From Tenacibaculum pacificus (GTDB lineage Bacteria > Bacteroidota > Bacteroidia > Flavobacteriales > Flavobacteriaceae): 64,000 nt of DNA. The notes under the pieces are model-generated. The model ran no database searches, was not told the DNA's origin, and was given only the letters and a program-made list of their open reading frames with translations. This document shows, one piece after another, positions 28,692-36,832 of the stretch. Every line of letters starts with the position of its first letter. The stretch's first letter is position 1. Both the position numbers and the translations under genes were made by a program. Location: positions 1,246,001 to 1,310,000 of the forward strand of contig NZ_CP115917.1 in the NCBI RefSeq assembly GCF_027941775.1, read 5' to 3'.

Positions 28692-28755
28692 AGAAAATCG
28701 AATTCGTTAAACTGAATTTATTTCAGTTTCGCATCCTGATTTTCTGTAATTCTTT
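28692..28755. repeat. Dispersed intergenic repeat, copy 1 (family C)
   Basis: This segment matches 33101-33165 closely: both read AAAATCGAA-TCGT-AAA, then TTATTTCAGTTTC, then CATCCTGATTTTC. A third, partial match is at 1683-1716. It contains a small inverted repeat (AAACTGAA/TTCAGTTT). Confidence 0.7.
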
Positions 28756-28810
28756 GTTTTATTATCTAAAAAATACTTTATTTGAAATTTAAACAGGTTC
28801 TAAATATTGA

Positions 28811-29476
28811 TTATTTTAATAGAAACTCCATATGAAAGCTGTAAAAAACATTTACTTTACTACCTTCACGCTCACCTGGAATAAATTTAGGAAGTAATGA
28901 AATAATTCTTTTTGCCTCTTCCTTTAAGATATCACTATTATCACAGGCTGCTTTAATAGCTTTTATTTCACCAGCTGTATCAATTATAAAACTTACTTTA
29001 ACAATCCCTTGAAGTTTATGGATTATAGCATTTGTAGGGTACTTTAAATTATTATCTATATGATTTGCTATTTTTTTATTAAAGTTATCAAAAGAATCCT
29101 CTTCTTTTTTATCTGAAATAAACAAAGGAATTTGATCAACATCTACAACTGAAATTATTTTTTTTGTTTCACTTATAGATAAAGCAATATTTTCTATATT
29201 ATTTTTAATTTCTTTAATTTTAACAGGATCAAAAGAAGTTTTATTTAATTGAAAATTTCTTTTTTTACCTCTTTTACTTTTAACTAACCTTCTTTTTTTT
29301 ATAACAACAAAATCTTTATTTAATTTTTCTTTTTCTTTAACGTCTGTTGCACATTTATCTACTGTTATTATTTCATTAAAATCTACTTCATTATTATTTT
29401 GATCAGAAAGACAAACTTTTTGACCAAAAGTATTTTGAAAAATAAAAATAATTAGTATTAAGATTAGTTTTTTCAT
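28811..29476 (-). CDS. TonB-family protein with C-terminal TonB domain and signal peptide
   Basis: The 221-residue protein has a cleavable signal (MKKLILILIIFIFQNTFGQ) rather than a TonB-type anchor, a lysine-rich middle, the DVDQIPLF segment that often precedes TonB C-domains in Bacteroidota, and a C-terminal TonB_C fold (about 145-221: YPTNAIIHKLQGIVKVSFIIDTAG, PKFIPGEREG). Since it appears to be fully periplasmic it may not transduce energy itself. An AT-rich palindrome TTAATAA-N4-TTATTAA lies about 75 bases upstream at 29552-29569. It is transcribed alone. Confidence 0.75.
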   Translation of the reverse strand: MKKLILILIIFIFQNTFGQKVCLSDQNNNEVDFNEIITVDKCATDVKEKEKLNKDFVVIKKRRLVKSKRGKKRNFQLNKTSFDPVKIKEIKNNIENIALSISETKKIISVVDVDQIPLFISDKKEEDSFDNFNKKIANHIDNNLKYPTNAIIHKLQGIVKVSFIIDTAGEIKAIKAACDNSDILKEEAKRIISLLPKFIPGEREGSKVNVFYSFHMEFLLK

Positions 29477-29747
29477 AGTATTTTTTTTGACGTTTAATAA
29501 GCTCTTTTTTGTTTATTAGACAACAAGATAAAATAAAAGTCACATACAATGTTAATAAAACGTTATTAATTCACCTTAAAAAAATCTAAACTAGTATAAA
29601 GTATATTTATTTTTAATCTTTGATAATAAGACGTTAAGGAGGTTAATCTCAGTAAAAATCACTACGAGTTGATATTTAATAGTTTGTTTTTTATTAAAAA
29701 AGACTATATTTTTTTTAAATAAAAATTATTTAATATTTGTAATAAAT

Positions 29748-31172
29748 TTAATCTAAAAAATAATCATCTTGAAACCCTATTAAATATAATTTATTTTGAG
29801 CTCTAGTAATAGCAGTATATAACCAACGTAGATATTCTACACTTTGTCCGTCTGGCAAATAAGGTTGTTCTATAAAAACGGTATCCCACTGCCCTCCTTG
29901 AGATTTATGACAAGTCATAGCATACGAAAACTTTACTTGAAGTGCATTAAAGTATTTATTCTTTTTTACTTCCATAAACTGTTTATACTTAGTTTCTCCA
30001 GCAAAATCTTCTTTTACAGCTTCGTATAACTTATTAGACTGTTCGTAAGTTAAAGAAGGGCTTTCACTAGAAAGGGTATCTAATAATAAAACGGTTTCAA
30101 AAGCAGGCATATCTGGGTAATCAATCATACGAACCTCAACTTCAGCAAATTTAAAGCCGTATAATTCTTTAATTGAATTGATTCGCATTACTTCACAAAT
30201 ATCTCCATTGGCTATAAAACCTGCGGATGAAGATTCTTTTAGCCAGAAATAATTATTTTTTACAATCATTACATAATCACCTGTAGAAATTTCGTTTTCT
30301 TGTCCACGAATTTTTGTTCTAATCTGATCATTATATTGATTTGCTCTTTTGTTAGACCTTACAATAAAAGCGGTGTCCTCTACTCCGGTATCACCATCAT
30401 ATGCTGTAGTAATAGCATCTTGTATATCGTAACTATCTTCTAATCGAATAATATCAGGATAATTTATATTAAATTGAAAATCAGTAGTATTATATTGTAT
30501 CAACATACGCAAATCAGTTGCGTTGGCTAAAATACCTGAGTTTTGCTCTTGACGCACTACTTCATCTAATTCAATTTCGATAACATCTTTATTAAAATCA
30601 AAAGAAAGTTTATCTGACTCTAAAGCAGGGCTTATCGTTAATTTTACAGGTGGTAGTTGGGCTGTATCTCCTATAAAAACAAGTTTACAGTTTTTACCAG
30701 AATATACATATGAAATTAAATCATCTAATAAAGAACCATTTTCAAACAATTTTGAATTTTGTTGTGCATCAGAAATCATAGAAGCTTCATCTACTATAAA
30801 AATGGTATTAACATGTTTATTAGGTTGCTTTACAAAACTCATTCCGCTATTTCCTTGTTTTTTAGCGAAATAAATTTTTTTATGTATTGTAAATGCTTTC
30901 TTTTTAGAGTATCCTGAGATAACTTTCGCGGCACGTCCTGTAGGCGCGAGTAAAACTCCTTTTCTATTTGCTTTTTCTAGATTATTAACAACTGTACTTA
31001 TAATGGTTGTTTTACCTGTACCAGCATACCCTTTTAATATAAATAAGGCATTATCGTTGTTATCGAATATAAAACAGGCTAATTTATCTAATAGTAATTC
31101 TTGTTTTAAAGTGGGTTGATATGGAAAATCTTTAAGAACTTCTTTACTAAATTTTGTTGCAGTCGCTATCAT
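29748..31172 (-). CDS. RecD-like superfamily 1 DNA helicase (AAA family)
   Basis: The start is ATG 31172 (MIATATKFSKEVLKDF). The 474-residue protein has Walker A GYAGTGKTT (about residues 48-56), motif II VDEASMISD, motif III FIGDTAQLPP, and a C-terminal UvrD_C_2 region (SYAMTCHKSQGGQWDTVFI, YTAITRAQNKLYLIGF). This is the short RecD/Dda-like helicase common in Bacteroidota, of unknown specific role in DNA repair or replication restart. A -7 box TATCTTTG reads on the minus strand at 31195-31188, and the gene is divergent from the next. Confidence 0.9.
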   Translation of the reverse strand: MIATATKFSKEVLKDFPYQPTLKQELLLDKLACFIFDNNDNALFILKGYAGTGKTTIISTVVNNLEKANRKGVLLAPTGRAAKVISGYSKKKAFTIHKKIYFAKKQGNSGMSFVKQPNKHVNTIFIVDEASMISDAQQNSKLFENGSLLDDLISYVYSGKNCKLVFIGDTAQLPPVKLTISPALESDKLSFDFNKDVIEIELDEVVRQEQNSGILANATDLRMLIQYNTTDFQFNINYPDIIRLEDSYDIQDAITTAYDGDTGVEDTAFIVRSNKRANQYNDQIRTKIRGQENEISTGDYVMIVKNNYFWLKESSSAGFIANGDICEVMRINSIKELYGFKFAEVEVRMIDYPDMPAFETVLLLDTLSSESPSLTYEQSNKLYEAVKEDFAGETKYKQFMEVKKNKYFNALQVKFSYAMTCHKSQGGQWDTVFIEQPYLPDGQSVEYLRWLYTAITRAQNKLYLIGFQDDYFLD

Positions 31173-31187
31173 AGAATAAATAATTAC

Positions 31188-31246
31188 CAAAGATAAATCT
31201 ATTTAATCGATAAATATTTTCATGATTGAAAAAAATTGTAGATTTG
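31188..31246. promoter_or_regulatory. Divergent -7 boxes between helicase and membrane-protein genes
   Basis: TATCTTTG on the minus strand (31195-31188) and TAGATTTG on the plus strand (31239-31246) both fit the Bacteroidota TAnnTTTG box. They lie 16 and 28 bases from the respective ATGs. No convincing -33 TTG was found for either. Confidence 0.5.
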
Positions 31247-31274
31247 CGTATATCACATATTAAAAACAAAAAAA

Positions 31275-32015
31275 ATGAATTTATTATTAATGATTTTAGC
31301 AGCTACTGTAGTTGCAATTCTTTTAGCGTTGCTTATCGTTAAATTCGTACCATTAAAAATCAGATGGTTAGTGTCTATTTTGTTATTAGGAGCTACGGTT
31401 TTTTTAACATATAAAATTTACTCTGGTATTATGGAACCTATCCATTTTGCTAAGGAAAAAGAAATAAGATACGCCAAAGTTATTACAAATTTAAAATTAA
31501 TTCGTGATGCTGAAGTAAAGTATAAAGAAGTTAATAGGTCATATACCGATAATAAAGACTCTTTAGTTAACTTCATTGAAAAAGGAAAGTTAGTTTTAAC
31601 ACAAACTACAAATGTTGAAGAAAAAGTAGATAGAGGTGGTGGAATTTTCGTTACTGTATCTAAAAAACAAGTTGATACGATTGGTACTGAGCCAGTATCA
31701 AAATATTTTGCTGGTAAAGACTACAAAGGAATGTTTAAAATTCCTGGAACTGATAAAGAATTTAAATTAGCAACTGGTAAAGTTGAAAAAGTTGCAGGTT
31801 TATTTGTGCCTGTTTTCGAAGTTAAAGCTGATAAAAAAGATATTCTTAAAGGAATGAGTAATTCTTTAGTAAAACAAGAATTAGAAGCTAAAGAAACTGA
31901 CCAAATTAAAGGGGCTTTTGTTTCTGTTGGTTCTTTAGAAGATGTAACTACGGGTGGTAACTGGCCTCCGTCTTACGATAAAGCTGAAATTATTGCTAAT
32001 AATAAAAAGCACTAA
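31275..32015 (+). CDS. Conserved flavobacterial membrane protein of unknown function
   Basis: A 246-residue protein with two N-terminal transmembrane helices (about residues 2-24 and 30-48) and a long soluble part. The region after the helices is a charged helix (FAKEKEIRYAKVITNLKLIRDAEVKYKEVNRSY), resembling the N-terminal helix of pilin-like proteins. It is followed by beta-rich sequence ending in TTGGNWPPSYDKAE. In related genomes it commonly sits next to rsmD and the RecD-like helicase, as here. No function is known. Confidence 0.7.
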   Translation: MNLLLMILAATVVAILLALLIVKFVPLKIRWLVSILLLGATVFLTYKIYSGIMEPIHFAKEKEIRYAKVITNLKLIRDAEVKYKEVNRSYTDNKDSLVNFIEKGKLVLTQTTNVEEKVDRGGGIFVTVSKKQVDTIGTEPVSKYFAGKDYKGMFKIPGTDKEFKLATGKVEKVAGLFVPVFEVKADKKDILKGMSNSLVKQELEAKETDQIKGAFVSVGSLEDVTTGGNWPPSYDKAEIIANNKKH

Positions 32016-32051
32016 TAAATAGCGATAAACAACGTTTTTCGCAAATAAAAC

Positions 32052-32083
32052 AAAATCCATCCAATTAATTTTGGGTGGATTTT
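32052..32083 (+). terminator. Intrinsic terminator
   Basis: AAAATCCATCC (32052-32062) pairs with GGGTGGATTTT (32073-32083), with one G-T wobble, followed by a T-rich run. Confidence 0.75.
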
Positions 32084-32198
32084 CTTTTTATAAAACATAA
32101 TAGTTGTTTTTTTATCATCAATATTAAACTTCTTTCACTATATTAGAATAGTAAAGAGTTTTTAAATTAAATTATTCTAATTTTATCTTAGTATCCTA

Positions 32199-32746
32199 AT
32201 GAGAATTATTTCAGGAAAATATAAAAGCAGACGCCTTTCTGCACCTAAAAAATTACCCGTACGTCCAACAACCGATATGGCGAAAGAATCATTATTTAAT
32301 ATTTTAAATAACGATTATTATTTTGATAGTATTGCTGTATTAGATTTGTTTGCAGGTACAGGAAACATAAGTTACGAATTTGCCTCACGTGGTACTTTAA
32401 CAATACATTCTGTTGATGCACATTTCGGATGTGTAAAATACATTGAACGAAACTGCTAAAGAGCTCGATTTTGACACTGAACATCTATAAAAGCGATGTA
32501 TATAAGTTTTTAGAAAAAACAGCTTTAAAATCGGATGTTATTTTTGCTGACCCGCCGTATGATTTTGACCAAGATAAATTTTTAAAAATTGCCGATTTAG
32601 TTTTTGAACGTCAGCTTTTAAATGAAGAAGGTACTTTAATTATCGAACATGATAAACATACCGATTTAACTCAGCATCCAAACCACAGTTACGACAAGCG
32701 TTACGGTGGTAATGTGTTTAGTTTTTTCACTACAGAAACTACCTAG
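32199..32746 (+). pseudogene. rsmD: RsmD, 16S rRNA guanine-966 N2-methyltransferase, frameshifted twice
   Basis: RsmD methylates G966 of 16S rRNA in the 30S subunit. The first frame has MRIISGKYKSRRL, PTTDMAKESLFNIL and the SAM motif VLDLFAGTGNISYEFASRG. The last frame has the catalytic DPPY motif in VIFADPPYDFDQD and ends with the typical KRYGGNVFSFF. Between them, two one-base insertions at 32441-32447 (CATTGAA) and 32475-32481 (CACTGAA) move the frame twice. Reading both as CATGAA gives KYMNETAKELDFDMNIYKSD and a 181-residue protein of normal length. The hairpin at 32753 follows the stop immediately. Confidence 0.88.
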
Positions 32747-32752
32747 AACTTG

Positions 32753-32838
32753 AATTTGTCAATTCGAGTGGTTTTAATACTAAAAAGTTCTCGATACAAT
32801 TTTTTTGAAGGAAAAAAAATCACTCGAACTGACAATTT
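32753..32838. repeat. Imperfect 18-bp inverted-repeat element (family B)
   Basis: AATTTGTCAATTCGAGTG (32753-32770) and CACTCGAACTGACAATTT (32821-32838) are inverted repeats with one mismatch and one offset base. The 50-base middle contains AAAAAGTTCTCGATACAATTTTTT. I recall this composition as recurrent between genes in Flavobacteriaceae, but only one copy is in this window. Confidence 0.65.
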
Positions 32839-32865
32839 ATTTGTAAATTTTTGTAATAAAATTAT

Positions 32866-32899
32866 AAAAAAGGCGAACCGTATGTGTTCGCCTTTTTTT
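32866..32899 (+). terminator. Intrinsic terminator
   Basis: An A run and GGCGAAC pair with GTTCGCC and a T7 run around a 7-base loop. It can act in both directions between rsmD and the restriction-modification gene. Confidence 0.8.
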
Positions 32900-32935
32900 A
32901 TGGTTTTATAAATATAATTTTTAAGATAAATAATT

Positions 32936-33035
32936 TGGGCGTTACCTAAAGGTCGGGCTTTCCGCACTCGCTCTTTTTATTTTTTGAAAAGAAAAAATAA
33001 AAAGGAGCTCAAACAATTGCTTCAATCCCTAACGC
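32936..33035 (-). repeat. Dispersed palindromic element, copy 1 (family A, reverse orientation)
   Basis: On the minus strand it reads GGGATTGAAGC, AATTGTTTGAGCTC, a T-rich then A-rich arm, GCGAGTGCGGAAAGC and GGTAACGCCC. The same order is found on the plus strand at 36670-36764 and 49547-49640. In this copy the ends (GCGTTA and TAACGC) are also inverted repeats. Confidence 0.85.
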
Positions 33036-33100
33036 AAAACAAGTAGCTATAAAATTTAGAACCTATTTAATTTTTTAAACTTAATTTTTAAATTTTTTAT

Positions 33101-33204
33101 AGCATAAAATCGAATCCGTCAAAGGGATTTTATTTCAGTTTCACATCCTGATTTTCCTTAGTTCTTCACTTTATGCGATGCTGAAATAAATTCAGCATGA
33201 CGTT
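33101..33204. repeat. Dispersed intergenic repeat, copy 2 (family C)
   Basis: It matches 28692-28755 over its first 65 bases. It continues with TTTATGCGATGCTGAAATAAATTCAGCATGACG; here GCATAAA near the left end and TTTATGC form an inverted repeat, and GCTGAA/TTCAGC form a second small hairpin. Confidence 0.75.
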
Positions 33205-33219
33205 ATTTTATCAAATATT

Positions 33220-36200
33220 TTATTTCTCGTCATTTTCTATAAAATCAATCAAATCAATTTCTTTCATTATTTTGTCGGTTTGTGTTAAAGCAACGATAAT
33301 TTTATTATAATGAAAAATATCTTCGTAATCTAATTCTCGTCCTTTACGGTCTTTTAACCACTTTTGAGCAGGTTGATAACCGCCAATATAAAATTCCCAA
33401 GCAACTAAAGGAACATTATCAAAATAATTGATATCGTTTATCCAAACTTTTCCGTGTGTATCGGTTACAGCTTCATAACCAATATCTGTTTTTGTTAATT
33501 TTCGGGTAATTATATTATCGCCATCGCCTAAATATTGCGTAATTGCATCTTCTACAATTGGGCTTTCTAATAAATGAATTTGGCGTATTTCTCCGCCTAA
33601 TTTTACCAAGTCCCAAAATGTTTTTTCATCTTTAGGAAAAGGAACTCTAGGGAAATCTATCTTTAAAAATTCTTTGTACGTTTCTCGATAATTTGGCGAG
33701 TGTAAAACGGCATAGATATAATCTAAAACATCAATTGGGGCAAAAGTTTTTGCGGTTTCCTCTTTCTCATTCGTGAATTTTAAACCTAATTTTTTAGCAA
33801 TTTTATTGATGATTTTTTTATCTAAATTTGGAACTCGTGCTATTGCTTCTCCTTTTTTATCTTCGGAAAAAATATCAGTATCTTTTTTTTCTTCGGGATA
33901 TAAATAGAGAGGGAAAACTGAGCCACCACCACGATAATATATATTTTGGTCGGAAATTTTATTAGTTATAAATGATAGATTCCATTGCATATTTCCAACA
34001 GCTTGACCTTGCCGTCCTGATATTAATGCAAAGTTTTTACCATCTTGCATATTTTTCATAATTCTATTTTGACTATATGCAAAAAAACCTTTTGGTTTAC
34101 CTGTAAAATATGTCCATCTATTGTCAAAAGGGCGATAAGTAATTTTTTTGAAATTATATTCACTATAATTTATAGTTAAATCTTCTTTAGCTTTTGCTAA
34201 AATCCAATCTCTACTATCTTTTTTTAGATTATAAATTTTACGTAATTCTAATTCATCATAAGTTTTAAAATTTTCAATTGTTTTATTTAATGATGATTTT
34301 TCGAACTCAATTGTAACACTATCATTTTTTGATAAAACACCTAAAGAAGTTTGATTAAATAATTGAGTAAGATAAATTCCTTTATTATATTCATCTTCTG
34401 CTTCAAAATCTTTTTGCACCATAAAATAATTGGGTGCTTTGTTGGGTAATTCAACAAAATTTATTGATTTTAAATTATTTTCAGTAAGAAAAGAATATTT
34501 AAAATCACGTTTTCCGAATAAATCATAATGAAAAACTTTTCCTAATTCGTGGGCTTTTTTCTTTCCTGTTTTAATAAGAAACGTAATTGCTACGCCTTGC
34601 ATAATATCAAACACATTTTGGTCGGGCGAACCATCGGGGCAGGTTTCTTTTTTCTTTGAATTTCCGTGTAAATCTATGGTATAAATTTTATCGTAGGTTT
34701 TTAATAAATTCCAACGCATTCCTCTAAAAGTTGGATTGTCTAAAAAACCATGCGGATTGATAAAAGCTAAAACACCGCTTTCATTTTTTTCAATAAAGTG
34801 TTGCCCAAAACGCATAAATTTTACATAATCATCATTTATAAATTTGGAATTTTGTTCTTTTAATTTAATTTTTCCACCAGGTTCTTTTTTATAATCTTGC
34901 ATTAACTTCATAATCCAGTCACTTTTATTAGAACTTTCACCGCTATACGGCGGATTTCCAATAATACACATCACAGGGGCATCTCTTTTAATAGCATTTG
35001 CTTGGTCGGCTTCATCGGCTAACCATTTACTAAATAAGTTATTACTATCTTTGTGGGCTTCTTCTAAACTATTGGTTAAAAATATTTTAAAACGTTGGCC
35101 GTCTTTGGGCTTGTAGCCAGTTTCTGTGAGTAGCATATCCATTTTAAGATGCGCCATTGCATAACTTGCCATTAACAATTCAAAACCATTTAAACGAGGA
35201 ATTAAATCTTTAGAAACGTAGTTGCTCCAAATTCCTTGTTGTCCTTTAAATTTTTTGTGAATGTGTTTTATAACTTCGGCTAAAAAAGTTCCCGTACCTG
35301 TTGCGGGGTCTAAAATTTGTACTTTGTGTACTTCTTTATCTACCTCTTTATAACCACTTTTAGAACGTTTATCATTAGTAGGGATTTTTACTTTTATTTT
35401 AGTTTTGCTAGTGTCGGCTATCCCTTGTGCAAGGTTAAATTCTGATTTTAGTACATCATCAACCGCTCTAACAATAAAATTAACTACGGGTTGCGGTGTG
35501 TACCAAACACCACGAGATTTTCGCAAAGCAGGGTTGTATTCTCCTAAAAACGTTTCGTAAAAATGTACAACGGGGTCTTCTTGTTTGGTGCTTTTACCGA
35601 AGTTTTTCATGATGTCGGAAACATCGGAAGCTAAAAATATTTGTACTAATTCATCTACAATCCACGCAATACGGTCATCTAAATCGAAGCCCGCAATATC
35701 TTGAAAAAGTTTACGTAAAAACGGATTACTTTTTGGAATTAATTCGGCGGCTTCTTGTCTTGAAAAATTTTCTAATGTTGGGTCGTGATATCGGGCGGCA
35801 AACATTCCGTAAGCGATTGTTTGTGCATAAATATCGGCAAAAGCTTTGTTATCAATATCATGAATTAGCATTTGTTGAAACGACAACATTTGCGATTTTA
35901 TATTCGAGCGATGTTCATTTTGGTCATCTTTATTTAATGATTTTTCAATGATATTCGCCATTAATTTGGCTTTACCCGCCATCATTTGCGCCAATACTGT
36001 GGGCGATTTTATGGTTTGCGATATTATCTGTGCAAAATTTTTTATCAGTTGTGTAAACTGTTTAAAGTTTTCAGGGATTCCAACAATTTGCCCATTTTCA
36101 ATTTTAGCGATGGCAATTTTTGTGGTTAATTCGCCATTTCTATAAAACTGAAATTCTAGATAATCGGTAAAAGCTAAGTTTGTTAAACCAGCTTTGTATC

Positions 36201-36459
36201 TGTCGAATTGTTCTTTTAGGGTTTTACTTTTTAAATCGATTCCGATATCTTTCGCTTCAATATACCCGATAGGAATATTTTTGCGTGTTAATACGTAATC
36301 AGGCGCACCACAGGCAACTCTTGCGGGTTCGTTGGTTACTAAAACATCGGGCAAAATTGCCATAATAAGATTTTGTAAATCGCCTCTGTAAGAGTGTTCT
36401 CGGGCATTACCAGTTATAAAAAGCGTATTTATTTTGGTAATGTATTCTTGTATTGTCAT
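33220..36459 (-). CDS. Single-polypeptide restriction-modification enzyme (type ISP/IIG-like, N6-adenine methyltransferase)
   Basis: A 1079-residue protein that carries nuclease, methyltransferase and target recognition in one chain. The N-terminus has a PD-(D/E)xK-like site, APDYVLTRKNIPIGYIEAKD (D54, E68, K70). A helical linker follows, then methyltransferase motif I ILDPATGTGTFLAE (about residue 385) and catalytic motif IV IIGNPPYSGES (about 505). The C-terminal third is a probable target-recognition domain related to Type_ISP_C. The superfamily 2 helicase domain of true type ISP enzymes is absent, which makes it more like type IIG. It stands alone, needs no partner genes, and is flanked by inverted copies of a dispersed element, which suggests acquisition by transfer. 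Confidence 0.88.
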   Translation of the reverse strand: MTIQEYITKINTLFITGNAREHSYRGDLQNLIMAILPDVLVTNEPARVACGAPDYVLTRKNIPIGYIEAKDIGIDLKSKTLKEQFDRYKAGLTNLAFTDYLEFQFYRNGELTTKIAIAKIENGQIVGIPENFKQFTQLIKNFAQIISQTIKSPTVLAQMMAGKAKLMANIIEKSLNKDDQNEHRSNIKSQMLSFQQMLIHDIDNKAFADIYAQTIAYGMFAARYHDPTLENFSRQEAAELIPKSNPFLRKLFQDIAGFDLDDRIAWIVDELVQIFLASDVSDIMKNFGKSTKQEDPVVHFYETFLGEYNPALRKSRGVWYTPQPVVNFIVRAVDDVLKSEFNLAQGIADTSKTKIKVKIPTNDKRSKSGYKEVDKEVHKVQILDPATGTGTFLAEVIKHIHKKFKGQQGIWSNYVSKDLIPRLNGFELLMASYAMAHLKMDMLLTETGYKPKDGQRFKIFLTNSLEEAHKDSNNLFSKWLADEADQANAIKRDAPVMCIIGNPPYSGESSNKSDWIMKLMQDYKKEPGGKIKLKEQNSKFINDDYVKFMRFGQHFIEKNESGVLAFINPHGFLDNPTFRGMRWNLLKTYDKIYTIDLHGNSKKKETCPDGSPDQNVFDIMQGVAITFLIKTGKKKAHELGKVFHYDLFGKRDFKYSFLTENNLKSINFVELPNKAPNYFMVQKDFEAEDEYNKGIYLTQLFNQTSLGVLSKNDSVTIEFEKSSLNKTIENFKTYDELELRKIYNLKKDSRDWILAKAKEDLTINYSEYNFKKITYRPFDNRWTYFTGKPKGFFAYSQNRIMKNMQDGKNFALISGRQGQAVGNMQWNLSFITNKISDQNIYYRGGGSVFPLYLYPEEKKDTDIFSEDKKGEAIARVPNLDKKIINKIAKKLGLKFTNEKEETAKTFAPIDVLDYIYAVLHSPNYRETYKEFLKIDFPRVPFPKDEKTFWDLVKLGGEIRQIHLLESPIVEDAITQYLGDGDNIITRKLTKTDIGYEAVTDTHGKVWINDINYFDNVPLVAWEFYIGGYQPAQKWLKDRKGRELDYEDIFHYNKIIVALTQTDKIMKEIDLIDFIENDEK

Positions 36460-36778
36460 AGTATTTTTTTCTAAGCAATTTAAATGTAATCAAATAATTA
36501 TTTTGATTTTCTTTAGAGTTAGTTTAAACTTCATTTAAAAAAAATTCCTGTTCGGGTATTCATCTTTTTCATAGAAGGCACTCTTTATTTTTACGGATAA
36601 AAGTATCATTTTATTAGCAAAAATTATCAAAATAAGGATGTAAAACTAAAATAAATTTAGGTAAACGGATAGCCTAGCCCCGATTGAAGCTTTGTTTGAG
36701 CTCTTTTTTATTTTTTCTTTTAAAAAAATAAAAAAAGCGAGTGCGGAAAGCGGGAAATTGCTTCAAAAAAAAGCACAA
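36460..36778. other. Intergenic region holding repeat copy, no gene
   Basis: About 320 bases between the restriction-modification gene and the ABC-F terminator. Apart from the family A repeat at 36670-36764 no reading frame or RNA gene was seen. Confidence 0.6.
36670..36764 (+). repeat. Dispersed palindromic element, copy 2 (family A)
   Basis: It begins AGCCTAGCCCCGATTGAAGC, contains GTTTGAGCTC, an imperfect T-rich/A-rich hairpin and GCGAGTGCGGAAAGCGGG, and ends GAAATTGCTTC. It is nearly identical to 49547-49640, and in opposite orientation to the copy at 32936. Confidence 0.9.
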
Positions 36779-36811
36779 AAAAAGGAAGTACAAATATTGT
36801 ACTTCCTTTTT
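36779..36811 (-). terminator. Intrinsic terminator after the ABC-F gene
   Basis: AAAAAGGAAGTACAA (36779-36793) and TTGTACTTCCTTTTT (36797-36811) form a perfect 15-bp stem with a three-base loop. Confidence 0.88.
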
Positions 36812-36832
36812 ATAAATATGTTGTAAAATATA

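Noticed and set aside
32936..33035. CRISPR or tandem repeat array from the family A and C copies
   Set aside because: Copies are dispersed, not evenly spaced, in both orientations, and no cas gene is present.
35733..36145. Plus-strand frames inside the restriction-modification gene
   Set aside because: They lie antisense to a well-supported gene and show no family features.
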